The position numbers were made by a program, and so were the translations under genes. This document shows positions 13,201 to 24,115 of a stretch of 64,000 nucleotides of DNA, one piece after another. The stretch covers positions 377,011 to 441,010 of the forward strand of contig SIJG01000044.1 in assembly GCA_023374025.1 (NCBI GenBank), given 5' to 3'. Position 1 is the stretch's first letter; each line of letters opens with the position of its first letter. The notes beneath the pieces are model-generated. The model did no database searches. It saw only the letters and a list, made by a program, of their open reading frames with translations, and was not told where the DNA came from. Source of the stretch: Heterodera schachtii (taxonomy: Eukaryota; Nematoda; Chromadorea; Rhabditida; Heteroderidae).

Positions 13201-14790
13201 ACGAATCGGAATAAAAAAGATTGGCCAAAAACGAATCGGGAATAAAAAAGAATTGGCCAAAAACGAATCGGAATAAAAAAGAATTGGCCAAAACGAATCG
13301 GATAAAAAAGAATTGGCCAAAAACGAATCGGAATAAAAAGAATTGGCCAAAAACGAATCGGGATAAAAAAGAATTGGCCAAAAACGAATCGGAATAAAAA
13401 AGAATTGGCAACGAATCGGATAAAAAGAATTGGCCAAAACGAATCGGGATAAAAAAGAATTGGCCAAAAACGAATCGGAATAAAAAAGAATTGGCCAAAA
13501 ACGAATCGGAATAAAAAAAGGATTCGCCAAAACGAATCGGAATAAAAAGATTGGCCAAAAAACGAATCGGAATAAAAAAGAATTGGCCAAAAACGAATCG
13601 GAATAAAAAAGAATTGGCCAAAAACGAATCGGAATAAAAAAAGAATTGGCCAAAAACGAATCGGAATAAAAAAGAATTGGCCAAAAAACGAATCGGGATA
13701 AAAAAGAATTGGCCAAAAACGAATCGGAATAAAAAAGGATTCGCCAAAACGAATCGGAACAAAAAAGAATTGGCCGAATCGGGATAAAAAAGAATTGGCC
13801 AAAAACGAATCGGAATAAAAAAGAATTGGCCAAAAACGAATCGGAATAAAAAAGGATTCGCCAAAAACGAATCGGAATAAAAAAGATTCGCCAAAACGAA
13901 TCGGAATAAAAAAGGATTCGCCAAAAACGAATCGGAATAAAAAGGATTCGCCAAAAACGAATCGGAATAAAAAAAGGATTCGCCAAAAACGAATCGGAAT
14001 AAAAAAGGATTCGCCAAAAAGAATCGTCCTTGGTCAGCATAAGACCTAGGCAGTTCAGGGGACCGAAAGGCTTTTTCCGGGAACTATCATATGGGTAGTT
14101 TATTACGCATAAATTTGCACAAAAAAGGTCCAAAGCACACCAGTAGAAAAAATTTAAATTTTTCAAATCGATAACTTGCTGATCATTGATAATAAGAAAA
14201 TATTAGCTCAAGCCAATTTAATTAAAGAGAAAATGAATTAATTCCAAGAAATCGCAACAAAAAAAAAATTGCTGGGCTTTCCTAGCACTTAATTAGCTCA
14301 ATAATTGATTCGGTGAAGACCAATCACAATCTGACTAATTTATTGCCATTAAAGAAAGAAGCATGTTCCAAAGAAAATAAATTAATTTAATTGAAAAATT
14401 ACCATCCATCTTTTCGATACCACCTGGCAACCATTCAACACCAAGGTCTGAAAAAAGAAAAAATTATAATTAAAAATTTAATTTTATTCAATTGTAAGGC
14501 CTCCTGTTAAAACTTGCATTGTCTTAATCGGGAACGCTCTTGCTAAATAAATAATAGAAAATTATAATTTAAATTTTTTGGGAAAAACTAAAAATTTTTT
14601 TCTATTTTTTACTTCGTAACCAGGCATACAGGCAGAACAGAACGAAGAGCAAATGATTATGATCAGCAGAAGAGGGTAAAATGGGAATGCTTTTGTTGTT
14701 TGTTGTCCTCCAATTATGTCGCAATTCACACAAAAAGTGCTTCCATTGCATACTTTTAACAAATTAATTAATTAATTGTAATAGCAATTT
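7240..14790 (-). CDS. MAM-domain extracellular protein, many exons
   Basis: A run of small minus-strand exons with MAM-type motifs. Well-supported exons are 12789-12854, 12653-12735, 12322-12361, 12207-12258, 11955-12069, 11840-11904, 11517-11647, 11338-11471, 11003-10918, 10868-10834, 8841-8978, 8465-8597, 8312-8379, 8157-8222 and 7990-8070; most neighbouring pairs agree in phase. MAM 1 runs from LNCDFSKPELC through SHPIKC and FWLYNGARIEVLI to GSFVMLDNINYEAQFC. MAM 2 starts ELNCDQFGVTCRWRQ and ends FVIIDDIEVAGGDQC. MAM 3 starts ELSCDFSKRAIGCKW and ends VAVDSIQFD (about 7690-7780). Further probable coding lies at 14400-14760 (possible signal peptide), 9985-10100 and 7255-7360. MAM domains act in adhesion and protein assembly outside the cell. 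Introns carry a MITE (9349-9943) and a minisatellite (12.9-14.0 kb). The joints near 10100-10600 and 7950 do not resolve; in the expected frame, 7906-7945 would need another donor or a lost base. Confidence 0.7.
9236..9340. repeat. G-rich block beside a MITE
   Basis: Contains GGGGCCC, TTGGGGATAGG, TCGAGGCTCGGGG and TCGAGG motifs. It directly abuts the target duplication of the element at 9349-9943, so it may be the remnant end of another element of the same superfamily. Confidence 0.45.
9349..9943. mobile_element. hAT-like MITE with 8-bp target duplication, family A
   Basis: The element is 595 bp. The left end is TAGAGATCGACAAAA; the reverse complement of the right end is AAGAGACCAACTTTT. 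It is flanked by CTGATGAA at 9341-9348 and 9944-9951, a perfect 8-bp duplication typical of hAT elements. The interior is AT-rich with repeated AAGGCA motifs and has no transposase. It lies in an intron of the MAM gene. A second copy is at 33036-33637. Confidence 0.88.
12893..14025. repeat. 31-bp minisatellite, about 37 copies
   Basis: Tandem units of about 31 bases, CGAATCGGAATAAAAAAG followed by AATTGGCCAAAAA, with frequent length variants (28-32) and a GGATTCGCC variant commoner toward the right end. GGATTCGCC and CGAATCGG are near-complementary, so units can pair. It sits in an intron of the MAM gene. Long minus-strand open frames across it are artefacts of the repeat. No spacers separate the units, so it is not a CRISPR array. 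Confidence 0.95.
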
Positions 14791-14938
14791 AAAAAATATA
14801 TAATATAAAAAAAATATATTTGGCCAATACAATAAATTATTGTCGGTGAATATATAATTTAAATTTTTAAATTAATTTAAGAAGTCTTATAAAAAACAAA
14901 TTGTGTAAAAAATATATATTTTATTCAAATATTATTAA

Positions 14939-16041
14939 CAGGGTTGTCAATAGAGACCGGTAAAAAAAAAAATTTCCGGGAGCGGGAGCGGGAATCCCGT
15001 AAAACTCCCGCTCCCGTTAAAATCCCGTCCATTTTTAACGGGAGTCCCGGGCGGGAGCGGGAGTAATTCGAAAATTTAATTAAATACTACAAAAATATTT
15101 TTAATGCACAAATTTGAAGGACAATCCTTTTATTAAATACAAAAAATATAATATGCAGAAACTTGAAATAAAAAAACAGATTTAGGGTCGAAAATCAGAA
15201 AATTTTTTCAAAATTGCTTCAAATAAATTATTTTACAAATTTGCGACTTTTTAGCAAGTCGACAACTTTTTTTTTAAAATAATAATAAATGACTTTAAGG
15301 GTCCGGCGGTGCCGATAAGCGCCGCCGGGAAAACTTTTTTGAAAATTTGGATATATATTTAACAGATTTTCAATTAAAAATTATTATTTTTACTAAAAAA
15401 CTCAATTCTTACCAGTGCATTTTTACTCCCGTTTTTTGGGTCAAATTTCCGGAAGCGGGAGCGGGAATCCCGTAAAAATCCCGCCGGGCAAAAAAGTACG
15501 GGAGTCGGGAGCGGGACTCCCGTAAACTCCCGCGGGACTCCCGCTCCCGCCTGTCTCTAGTTGTCTCAAAAATATGCACAAAAATCGCAAAATATGCACC
15601 AAATATGCATAAAAAACTTGAAAATTAGGGGTACAAAATAATTTAAAAAATTTTTATTCCTCATAAATTTTATCGGTTGTTTTTGCAATTTCAAATCAAA
15701 ATTTCTCAATCTTTTCGGCAGTGAAGCTCACTGTTGACCCACTCGCGCATCCATTCATATTTGGATTTAATTTTAGGCATAATCAAAATTTTTCCCTAAG
15801 GAATATTCAAATCGGAAAATATTTGACGAAAAATGGCAAAATATGCAAAAAAAAAAAAAATCTGAAAATATGTACAAAAAATATGCATGAAATATGCAGA
15901 AAAAAACCCAAAATATGCAAAAATATGCAAATAAAAGCCCGACTTTCATACGCAAATACCAAAAAGAAAGTGGTTTTCCTACTAATTAGACTACGTAGAA
16001 TACAGGGAAAAAAATGCATTTGCATATTTTTAACAGCCCTG
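14939..16041. mobile_element. hAT-like MITE (CAGGG ends) carrying a nested MITE
   Basis: The left end is CAGGGTTGTC, interrupted by the nested element, then continuing AAAAATATGCA. The right end reverse-complements to CAGGGCTGTTAAAAATATGC. Perfect 8-bp duplications ATTATTAA occur at 14931-14938 and 16042-16049. The interior is rich in AAATATGCA motifs. There is no coding potential for transposase. Confidence 0.85.
14951..15559. mobile_element. Nested hAT-like MITE (TAGAGACC ends, GGGAGC repeats)
   Basis: The element is 609 bp. The left end is TAGAGACCGG; the right end reverse-complements to TAGAGACAGG. The flanks are GTTGTCAA and GTTGTCTC (6 of 8 identical), inside the CAGGG-type element. 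Both ends carry GGGAGCGGGAGCGGGA-type arrays, and the core has the GGTCCGGCGGTGCCG hairpin at about 15300. Confidence 0.82.
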
Positions 16042-16049
16042 ATTATTAA

Positions 16050-16490
16050 TTTAAAAAGAAAAAAGAAAATTTAATTAATAAACTTAAGTATAATAAAAAC
16101 ACAATTCTATTATGTTTTAACATTATCCTAAAATATATTCAGTGATTTGAGGAAATGTTAACAATCTTTGCAAGGCAAGGACCAACTATTTTAACAGAAG
16201 AGTCAGTTTTCAAGAATAATCCGAAGAAGTGCACTAGTAAAAATGGATGTCTGAGATTTGGTCATTTAAAAAAGTATTGATTGGATTATTTGAAAATAGA
16301 AATTGTTTTATTTTTTAAAATGAGAATATTATTGATTTAATTTGTCGCTTTATGTTTGTCTTTTGTGAAATGAAAAACCGGAAGAGAAGGCTTAATGGTT
16401 TAATAATTCTGCTTTAAAAAGAATTAAAATTCAAAAAAATCCAGTTCCGGATTTTTTTTGTTCCGGATTATATTTTTTATTATTGTATTG
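16050..16490. other. AT-rich stretch, nothing recognised
   Basis: No repeat, exon or RNA gene is evident between the nested MITE pair and the GC-richer region beginning near 16500. Confidence 0.5.
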
Positions 16491-16495
16491 GAGAC

Positions 16496-16860
16496 TCATT
16501 TGCAATGTAAAGACGGGAAGAGGCAGTTTTGCTCGCTTGCGATGCTTTTTGATGACGAAGACAACCAATTGTTTGGTGGGGGTGGGGGGGGGGTGAACGG
16601 TGGGTATAACCAGCAGAGAGATATAAGCGATGGATAATTGGTGCGGTGGTTTAGGATATTGCGGTTATAATTGATGGGGGAGACGGAAGAAGCCGCCTCC
16701 CCCCCCTCCCCCCCTCCGGCGAGGAAAAGCGCAAACCCAAAGCAAATGGGCGGGCTGATCAGCGGTGCCGTCGCCGTCACCGCTTTCCGGTGCGCCGGCG
16801 GCGATTGATTGCCGCGTTTAAACCGATCATCAACGGGAGAAGAACAAAACAATGGCAGAA
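16496..16860. other. GC-richer island, possible untranslated or exonic DNA
   Basis: Composition is clearly more balanced than the neighbours and includes a G-run (16577-16592) and C-runs (16697-16716). Open frames exist on the minus strand but show no recognisable domain and are low in complexity. It may be a promoter or 5' region of an unseen gene; I cannot support a coding call. Confidence 0.3.
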
Positions 16861-16904
16861 CGAAAACAGCAGAAAATTATGAATTTTGGAGATGAAACAA
16901 CAGA

Positions 16905-17081
16905 GAGAGCAAGTGAGAGAGAGAAAGTGAGAGAGAGAGAGAGAAAGAGAGAAGAGAGAGAGAGGGGAGAGAGAGAGAGGGAGAGAGAAGAGAGGAGAGA
17001 GAGAGGGGAGAGAGAGGAAAGAGAGGGGAGAAAGAGAGGAGAGAGAGAGGGGAGAGAGAGGAGAGAGAGAGGGAGAGAGAG

Positions 17082-17114
<33 letters not shown>

Positions 17115-17215
17115 GGGAGAGAGAGAGAGATTAGAGAGGAGAGAGAGAGGAGAAAGAGAGAGAGAGAGAGAGAAAGAGAGGGGGGGGAGAGGGGGGGGGG
17201 AGAGAGGAGAGAGTT
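16905..17215. repeat. (GA)n microsatellite, about 310 bp
   Basis: An almost pure purine tract of GAGAGA with GGGG interruptions. It is open in all frames and yields Arg/Glu-rich or Ser/Leu-rich pseudo-ORFs, which should be ignored. It could form triplex DNA. Confidence 0.97.
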
Positions 17216-17304
17216 AGCACAGAAAACACAGAAGAGCAGCAGCAATTTGTGGTGGGCATAAGCGAAAGTGACAAATTGTAGTGGGGGGTGGGGGGGGCGG
17301 TAGG

Positions 17305-17675
17305 GGTCAGTTGCGTCTGGCCAGTTGCGTCTGAGCCAAGCATAAAGCACCATAACTTTTTTCTTTGTTGGTCAAATTTTATAAATTTGGACTCGTTCGA
17401 AAGCTCTACATGTTTAGAAGCTTTTGATAAGCTATTGCTAAGCGATTGAACAACTTATAAAAAAGTTGTAACATGAACACTACCAAAAAGTCAGAATTTT
17501 TGCATATTTTAATTTATAACTTTTTTAGTTGTCGGTATGCCTTTGTGATTTTTGGATAGCCGATAGAGCTTGTTAAGAGCTTTCGAATGATACCAACATT
17601 GTTGGATTTGGTTAACAAAGAAAAAAGTTATGGTGGTCTAAACTTGGCTCAGACGCAACTGGCCAACTGGCCCGT
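17305..17675. mobile_element. Inverted-repeat MITE with GTTGCGTCTG ends
   Basis: The left arm begins AGTTGCGTCTGGCCAG and continues GTCTGAGCCAAG. The right arm ends in its reverse complement, CTTGGCTCAGAC then GCAACTGGCCAACTGG. Internal ATAACTTTTTTCTTTGTTGG and its complement extend the arms. The interior resembles the element at 28501-28931 although the terminal repeats differ. Confidence 0.7.
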
Positions 17676-17689
17676 TTCGTGGGGGGGGG

Positions 17690-19330
17690 GGGAATTCGAT
17701 TTGAAAAATTGGCGATGTTTGTGAAATTTATATATTTTTGAACGCATTAAAGAATTCAACGGCCGATACTTTACAAATGTTAGAAAAATATTTTAATTAT
17801 TAAATATTTAAATATTTGTTAGTTTTTTAGATCTGATTTTTTTTGATTTCATTTTTAAATAAAAATTCTCAATGAATTGTATTTTTTAACGAATACATAA
17901 TTGTAATTAGATACAAAAAAATTGACCTATAAAATAGAAGACATGTTTAGAATTATTTTTAATGCGTACTATGCGAATAATTAATAATAATTTTTAATCC
18001 TTCTACCTAATAATAATACACGTATTAGTGAGGTTATTTTGCAGCTAATTAATAGTAATTACTAATTAGCTAACAAAAAAAATGTGTGGGAGAGAAAGAG
18101 AGAAAAGCCAATCGGCGGATGGTGAATAGAAAAAGCGCAGCAAACAGCAAACACACCAAGACGTCGGACGACGACCAAAACTCTGTGTGATACTCTCGAA
18201 AAAGATGAAGCATGACGAAGACGGACGCATAAGCGAAGCCATTCTCGACCGACCAAACCGGTTGCTCACTTTGCATTTGCATCGGCGAAAAGCAACCCCG
18301 AGGGGTCAGCCTCAGCAGCAGCAAAGTTGGTGGAGCAGTCGGAAAGGGATGGCGAGGAGGACGAGATTAGATTTTTGAACAACTGAACTCATTCAGATCA
18401 GTCATGGTGAGGGGGGCTGCTGAGGAATTTAAGAGGGTTTTTGATTTAAATTTAAAAACTATTAAAAATTAATTTGATAGATGGATTGAAAAAAATTAGG
18501 ATTTTATGAAAATGATCTTGCTTAATTTAATGCTTTTTCGAAATCCAAAAATTTTTTCCTACGTTTTCAGCTCATCATTAATTATTAGGTCAAAATTAGA
18601 AAATTATTAATAGCAAATTTTTATGTAAGAAAGTAATTGGGTCCAAAGTGTCAATAAGAAGGAGGACAAAGTGTCGACAAGTCGGAAAAAGTACCGACAA
18701 ATCCGAGTAAATTAGTGTCCAAAAATCGCCAGTGACGTTTCGTTTGACGCTATTTTTCACTGTGAATAAATTTTAGTTTTTTCCTTTTAATAACTTTATT
18801 AAAAAATCGTTTAACATTTCAAAATAGTTGTAAAATTATTTTCTCTAATATATTTGCAAATATTTCGAGCAAATAAATTATTAGATAATTAGACGCGGAT
18901 GAGTCCTTTGTCTAATTTGAATTCATTGGGACTAAATATTTTTAAATAAATTAATTAACTGAAATAAAATTAATTTTTTCGAAAATAGATTGTCAAGCAC
19001 TTTCCAAATACCAAGAAGGATTAATTTTTTATAATGATCCCAAAGCAAATAAGTTTTTATTTTATGCATTTTCTCCGTTTAATAAAGAAATTGGCAAAAC
19101 GTTAGCTTTGCGTGGAAATCTGATGAGGCACATTCGCTTCTTAACAACCCCACTTTCCACATTTTAATGTCAATATCCCTTTGCTGCCCTGCCTTAAAAG
19201 TTATGAACTCAGCACAATTTCAAAGATTTCATAAAGATCCCGCTGAAAAAATAATTAAAAAATGAATTCAGCGATTCATTATTTTGAAAGAATTTCTCAA
19301 ACAATTAGGAAAACAAAAAGATGTTTCATT
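17690..19330. other. Intergenic, one small GC-richer island
   Basis: Mostly AT-rich. The segment 18090-18380 is GC-richer and open on both strands, but I see no splice-consistent model or domain. It may be an exon or 5' region of an unrecognised gene. Confidence 0.35.
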
Positions 19331-19358
19331 AACTATGGGGCGCCATAAAATTTCAGCA

Positions 19359-19740
19359 GATTGGCCGACATTTGCGGCGCTGACACTTTCGGCGTTACAT
19401 TTGCGGCGCCCAGTCAAAACGACATTTGAGGTGCAGAATTAATGACCCCAAGCCAAAAAGTTTTATTTTATTTATACATTCCTCCGTTTAATAAACAAAT
19501 AAGCAAAATGTTAAGCCAGGGGTGTAAACCCAGTCATTTGGCAACTCGGAAAGGGTGTTCGAGATTTAATTTTTGAGCATTAATTATGGGGGTGCCACAA
19601 AATGTTGGCGCCGCAAATGTCATTTTGGCTGGGCGCCGCAAGTGTCTGCGCCGCTAATGTCGCATCACCCAAAATTTCAGTGTCCCAAACGTCGTTTTGA
19701 CTGGGCGCCGCAAATGTAACGCCGCAAATGTCGGCCAATC
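19359..19740. mobile_element. Long-TIR element with GCCGCAAATGTCG repeats
   Basis: The ends GATTGGCCGACATTTGCGGC and its exact reverse complement bound a 382-bp element. The arms continue with GGCGTTACATTTGCGGC and CAGTCAAAACGAC and their complements, giving at least 50 bp of inverted repeat. A fragment of the same family is at about 52145-52195. No target duplication was resolved. Confidence 0.75.
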
Positions 19741-20352
19741 GAAAAACATATGGTCCAGAAAGTCTTCAGGAGACATTTTTTGGAATGCACCGGATATGCG
19801 CTGTTTATTTTTTTAATTTATATGTTTTTGAATTAAAATAATTAATTGTAGATTAAAAATAAATTTTAAAAAATGCGAAAAACTGATGGACAATGGAGGA
19901 TAGAACCCATAATAGTATAGACAAACCACATAAGAGTTTATAACCGTGCTGGGTCGTTTCGTGAAATCCGCCATTTTAGCGAATATTTCGACAAAACATG
20001 GTATAACTTTGCTTAAAGTCAATTAAATTTTACATTCTTGGTACCATTCAATAAGCAAGCTTTTCCTCTATTAGCCTAGAAAACTTAATAAAACTATCAA
20101 ATTTAAAACAAAACTATCAAATTTAACATAAGTTTTGGCAGAAATAGTAGTACTATTTCATACAACTTTTTCTAAAGTTACCAAATTTTACGAAATAAAT
20201 CGCGAAATATGGGAAAATATGTTTACAGAAACCCATGCTAGAAGCTTCAAACCAAGCTTAAAAAATGTTTTTCGTTCGTTTCATGCCTTCCACCAGTCCA
20301 AAAAAAATGGAATAATTTCCATATAATATGCATCCCTAGTGATCACTATTGA

Positions 20353-21472
20353 TCAGTTACAATTGGATTTGAGTTGTTCGGAATAACGACTGATTTTCCT
20401 GCTAATCTTTTCCATGTATTTTTTGCAGAATTTTTTCCATTCTGCTGGCAGCAGCACAATTTTGATATCATCGTTTTCATTTGGTTTTGCATCTTCCATT
20501 AAACCATAGCCCAAAAATTGGCAAAAACATTTAACTAAATTTGGCATGCCATCAATTTGGGCCAATTTTTGTGCCAAATTGCTTTCACCATTCGTGCGAA
20601 AGTAATTAAGCAATGTCATTCCGTAATGTTTCAATACATTTAATTGATTTGGGTGAATTGCTGGCATTTTTAGGAATAGTTCTACAAATATTTCGGTGAC
20701 ATAACGAAAAAATGCTTTGATGAAGAATGCTTCTTCCCCTGTTGGCACGGCATTTTGTATTAGCCAATTGTCCAACCATTGGCGCACTAATTGCTCATAT
20801 TCCATAAAATGATAAATAAAAAGCTTATTTTTTGGACCCAATAAAAGTTTTCCTTTATCTTTTTGCATTTTGTTTTGTAGAATAATGCCTGGTTCTTTTG
20901 TGAATGGAATCAAATTCTTAAAATTAAAATTAATTTATTTTTAAATAATTAAAATTTAATTTACCATTTGTTTGTCAAGTGGAAATATGTGAACATTTAA
21001 TTTCTCATTAACATTGCTGGACATTTTCATCTCAAATTCGCCATCATTATTTGTTTGAACAGAATAAAAATGAACGAAACAATCGCTTAAATCCTCCAAA
21101 ATTATCCCTTTCTCATATGTGAAAAATGATAATATCACATCCGCATTTTCATAGCTTTGTGTATTCGCATTGAATATTCGATTCTAAATTGATTTAAATA
21201 TATTAAAATTTTATTTTTAAAATTCGAAAAAACTATTAATTCTTTTACATTAGCGCCATAAATTTTACCTTTTTTGTTATTTTTTGAAATATAAATAAAC
21301 ATTTGATTGAGCTTTTTGTTAGAATATCCCAAACAACAATTTTATAATTGCCAGGTGGTGTTACGTCGCCAGCATAAGTTATTTGTACTTCATTTTCTTC
21401 TTGCACTGAAATTATCAGCAGTAAAATAAATGTGTAAAAAATCAAAAAATAATCCAAAGATTTGTAAAACAT
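20353..21472 (-). CDS. Secreted protein of unknown function, intact left-arm copy
   Basis: Three exons, 21269-21472, 20965-21183 and 20353-20916, all phase 0 with GT-AG borders, giving 328 residues. The N-terminus (MFYKSLDYFLIFYTF then LLLIISVQ) is a signal peptide or anchor. After it comes a beta-rich-looking part (EVQITYAGDVTPPGNYKIVV), then a segment with SYENADVILSFFTYEKG. The long last exon is helical and rich in Lys, Gln and Asn, with YFRTNGESNLAQKLAQ and KYMEKISRKISRYSEQ. Cysteines are few. I do not recognise a family. An upstream in-frame ATG exists at 21514, but the stretch just before MFYK looks like an acceptor (AACTTTTAG), so the shorter start is chosen. Its twin at 31794-32912 is frameshifted. 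Confidence 0.75.
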
Positions 21473-21751
21473 TCTAAAAGTTATATTTTGAATAAAAACC
21501 GTAAAATGATACATAATATAATGTATAAAATTAAGAAGTAAAAGCAGTTAAAGAAAGCGATTTTAATAATATAAATCTAATAATATAAATTATTCATAAA
21601 GAAATAAAAATTTATTATGCGGCAAAAATATATAATGATGACGTTAATTAAACAAAGTATCGATGAAATACGTGGTTACAAAATATCTTTTTTTTTAAAT
21701 CTAATATTTTTTCCTGCTGACGCGTTTTATAAATCCGCCAACATAAATCAG

Positions 21752-22325
21752 TAGGGCTCCCAATTTTTGTAAATACATATTTTTTTCATGGCTTCTCCAT
21801 GCTCTAAGGAAAAACACTTTCTTTTTTGTGTTTGCGAACAAAAATCGGGACTTTTATTTATATATTTTACATATTTCGGGATTTTCTTACATATTTGGTA
21901 AATATTTTGGATTTTTTCATATATATTTTCATTTTTTTTTTTACATATTTTGAGGATTTTTTATGGAAATTTTAGGAAATCCTAAAAAATAAATCCAAAA
22001 TTTCGGCAAATATTTTTGTACATTTTTTCATTTTTTTTACATATTTAAAATTTATAGTGAAAATAATTTTAAAATGTACCCCTGAAAAATATCAGAAAGT
22101 ATTTTAAAATATTAAAAGGTGATTCTAAGCCTATTTATGTCATTTTTATGGCATTTTGTGCCTATTTCATCATTTACGAGGATTTTTTTAAAATAAAATA
22201 ATTTTTAAAAAATTTTATTACATATTTGCTACATATTTGGGATTTTTTATACATATTTCGGGATTTTTCTTACATATTTATGTATATATTTTGACCACTT
22301 TTTGTACATATTTTTGGCAGCCCTA
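21752..22325. mobile_element. hAT-like MITE (TAGGGCT ends) in left arm
   Basis: The element is 574 bp. The left end is TAGGGCTCCCAA; the right end reverse-complements to TAGGGCTGCCAA. The perfect 8-bp duplication TAAATCAG is at 21744-21751 and 22326-22333. The interior is full of ACATATTT motifs. It is present at the same site in the right arm, so it predates the duplication. Confidence 0.9.
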
Positions 22326-23219
22326 TAAATCAGCATGCATTATATAAAATGTATTATTTAATTATTATTCAAAATATTTAGTAGTAAAATAAAAATTTTA
22401 AGAGTTTCAGAAATCTTGTGTTTCTGAATTTCTACGAGAGACTCCAATAAAAATGAAAAGGAAAAGCCTTGATTGGAAGTGTGTAAAAAATTGATCCTCA
22501 AGATTAAAAGTTTACAAATAAATGAATGGAATGTGTAAATTATAAATATTTTCAATTTCAATTTTCACGAAATTCCATTATAAATTTTGGGATTTTTATT
22601 AAATTATATTTCAAAAAATTTAACGAATTATATATATTTTTCTGACCATGTTTAAATTTAAGGTGTCGGAATAAATTGAATTATGCGATTTATAACATTT
22701 ACATATTTTATCTCTGTTTGTTTTAAATTTTTCATTATTCCCATTAATTTAAATTTTCCCAATTTGTGTCAATAATTTTAAACTTCTTCGCTCATCAGTC
22801 ACTCATTAATCAAAAGAATGTTTTTGGAAAAAAATATTTTTGAAATTATGAAACATGTAATTACTAAAGCATTTTCAGGTTGTCTTTTTACCTATTTTTC
22901 GTGCAAAAAACTCTGCCAACCATGCCCATCTTTGGTTTCAAATGGTTTTTTTTAATTCCGATGGCCAATTAATTAATTTGTTTAAATTTTGTTCCCCTCT
23001 CTATTCGCCGATCTCTTAACATTTAGGATGTTTTTTGTAAAAAAAAACATAAGAGACAATTCATTAACAATCATAATTAACTTCAAATGATAAATGTTTT
23101 TTTAATTTTCATTGGTACTTTTCTATATAAAAGTCATTAATATAAGTGAATTGTTCATTAATTAGTATATTTAAATTAATAAACAATTATTAATTATTCT
23201 CAAGATAATAATAATAATA

Positions 23220-23563
23220 ATGTTAAAAAACATTTTCTTCTTCTTTTTAATTGTTGCGCCATTTATTGCTGCTTATAAACCAAGTTGCAAAGTGAGTGAC
23301 TTTATAAATATAAATTGAATAAGTAACATTATAAATAAAATGAATAATTTAATTTTTTAATTTCAATTTCCAATTAAATTCAGTGTCCCGAAAATGAGCA
23401 GCCAGGCCAATTGAGTTGTAACGGATGTGAGCCGAGTTGTGACAATCGGAAACCGGAGGTGTGCACCAAAATGGCATGTGAATGCTCATGCGACTGTGTG
23501 CCGGGATTGCTGCGAGACAAAAAGACGAAAAAATGCGTGCCGAAAGAGAAATGCCCTTATTAA
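23220..23563 (+). CDS. TIL-like 12-cysteine secreted peptide, copy 1
   Basis: Two exons, 23220-23291 and 23384-23563, joined in phase 0, giving 83 residues. Exon 1 is a signal peptide (MLKNIFFFFLIVAPFIAAY). The mature part has 12 cysteines with the end pattern CECSCDCVPGLLRD, KKC and a final EKCPY. That matches the trypsin-inhibitor-like (TIL) fold, where the usual number is ten cysteines, so one additional pair is expected. TIL proteins typically inhibit serine proteases outside the cell; the inhibitory role here is inferred. Nearly identical copies lie at 29708-30060 (-) and 42113-42454 (+). Confidence 0.85.
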
Positions 23564-24068
23564 AGAGGGCAATTGATGTGATAAAAATGATAATTAATGC
23601 ATTTGGTGATAATTAACGATGAATAAATTAATATTGAATAACTAGGGAAAGAAATGAAAAGGCCTTTGTTTTTGGGGAATTTTAATTTTTTTTTTTTTTT
23701 TTTTTTTTTATAAAAATTAGGGGCGGCTGCTTAACATTACCATTTGTGAAGTATATTTATATGTATATTTAACAATGATATGCAAACAAATAATCCTCTA
23801 AGCTACATACCTCAACGAAACGAGTCAATTCCGTTCAGTCAGTTCCTTCAAGCCGGAAAATTTCCGACTTTTTTTCAAAAGGAAATCGTAATTCTGACGT
23901 CCAAAATTTTTCTGGATTCGGACTTTGACCTCAAAAAATGTCGGAAATCGGAATTCCGTGCTATCACTAGTTTGGCTCAAAAAATTGAAAAAGAGCCATT
24001 TTCCCTATTAGCCAAACTCAAATTAAATTGTTGATTTTAAGCCAATTTTTAAGAAAACAAAGGATTTT

Positions 24069-24115
24069 TAGGGCCCGGCGGTGCCGTTAGGCAACGCCGT
24101 GGGAAATTTTGAAAA
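24069..24115. repeat. Isolated copy of the MITE core hairpin
   Basis: GGGCCCGGCGGTGCCGTTAG is followed by GCAACGCCG. This is the core sequence found inside the hAT-like elements at 15300, 26518 and 54168, but no element ends are visible here, so it is a decayed copy. Confidence 0.55.

Larger units (their letters stand above)
20165..23945. repeat. Left arm of a large inverted duplication
   Basis: It matches the reverse complement of about 29316-33790 over its whole length. Shared landmarks, in order, are a dispersed-repeat fragment (20228-20345), the three-exon secreted protein gene, a MITE (21752-22325), the TIL-like gene, a poly-T tract and the CAAACAAATAATCCTC segment. Differences are scattered substitutions and small indels, so the duplication is recent but not brand new. 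Confidence 0.9.

Noticed and set aside
12893..14025. Possible CRISPR array
   Set aside because: Units are directly adjacent without unique spacers, and the DNA is eukaryotic.
12760..14166. Three overlapping long minus-strand open frames (up to 468 codons)
   Set aside because: They are open only because the 31-bp repeat lacks stops in several frames; the translation is a repeat of PIRFWPILF-type motifs. Only the very end (LNCDFSKPELC) is a real exon.
16777..17353. Arg/Glu-rich and Ser/Leu-rich open frames
   Set aside because: Translation of a GA microsatellite in several frames.
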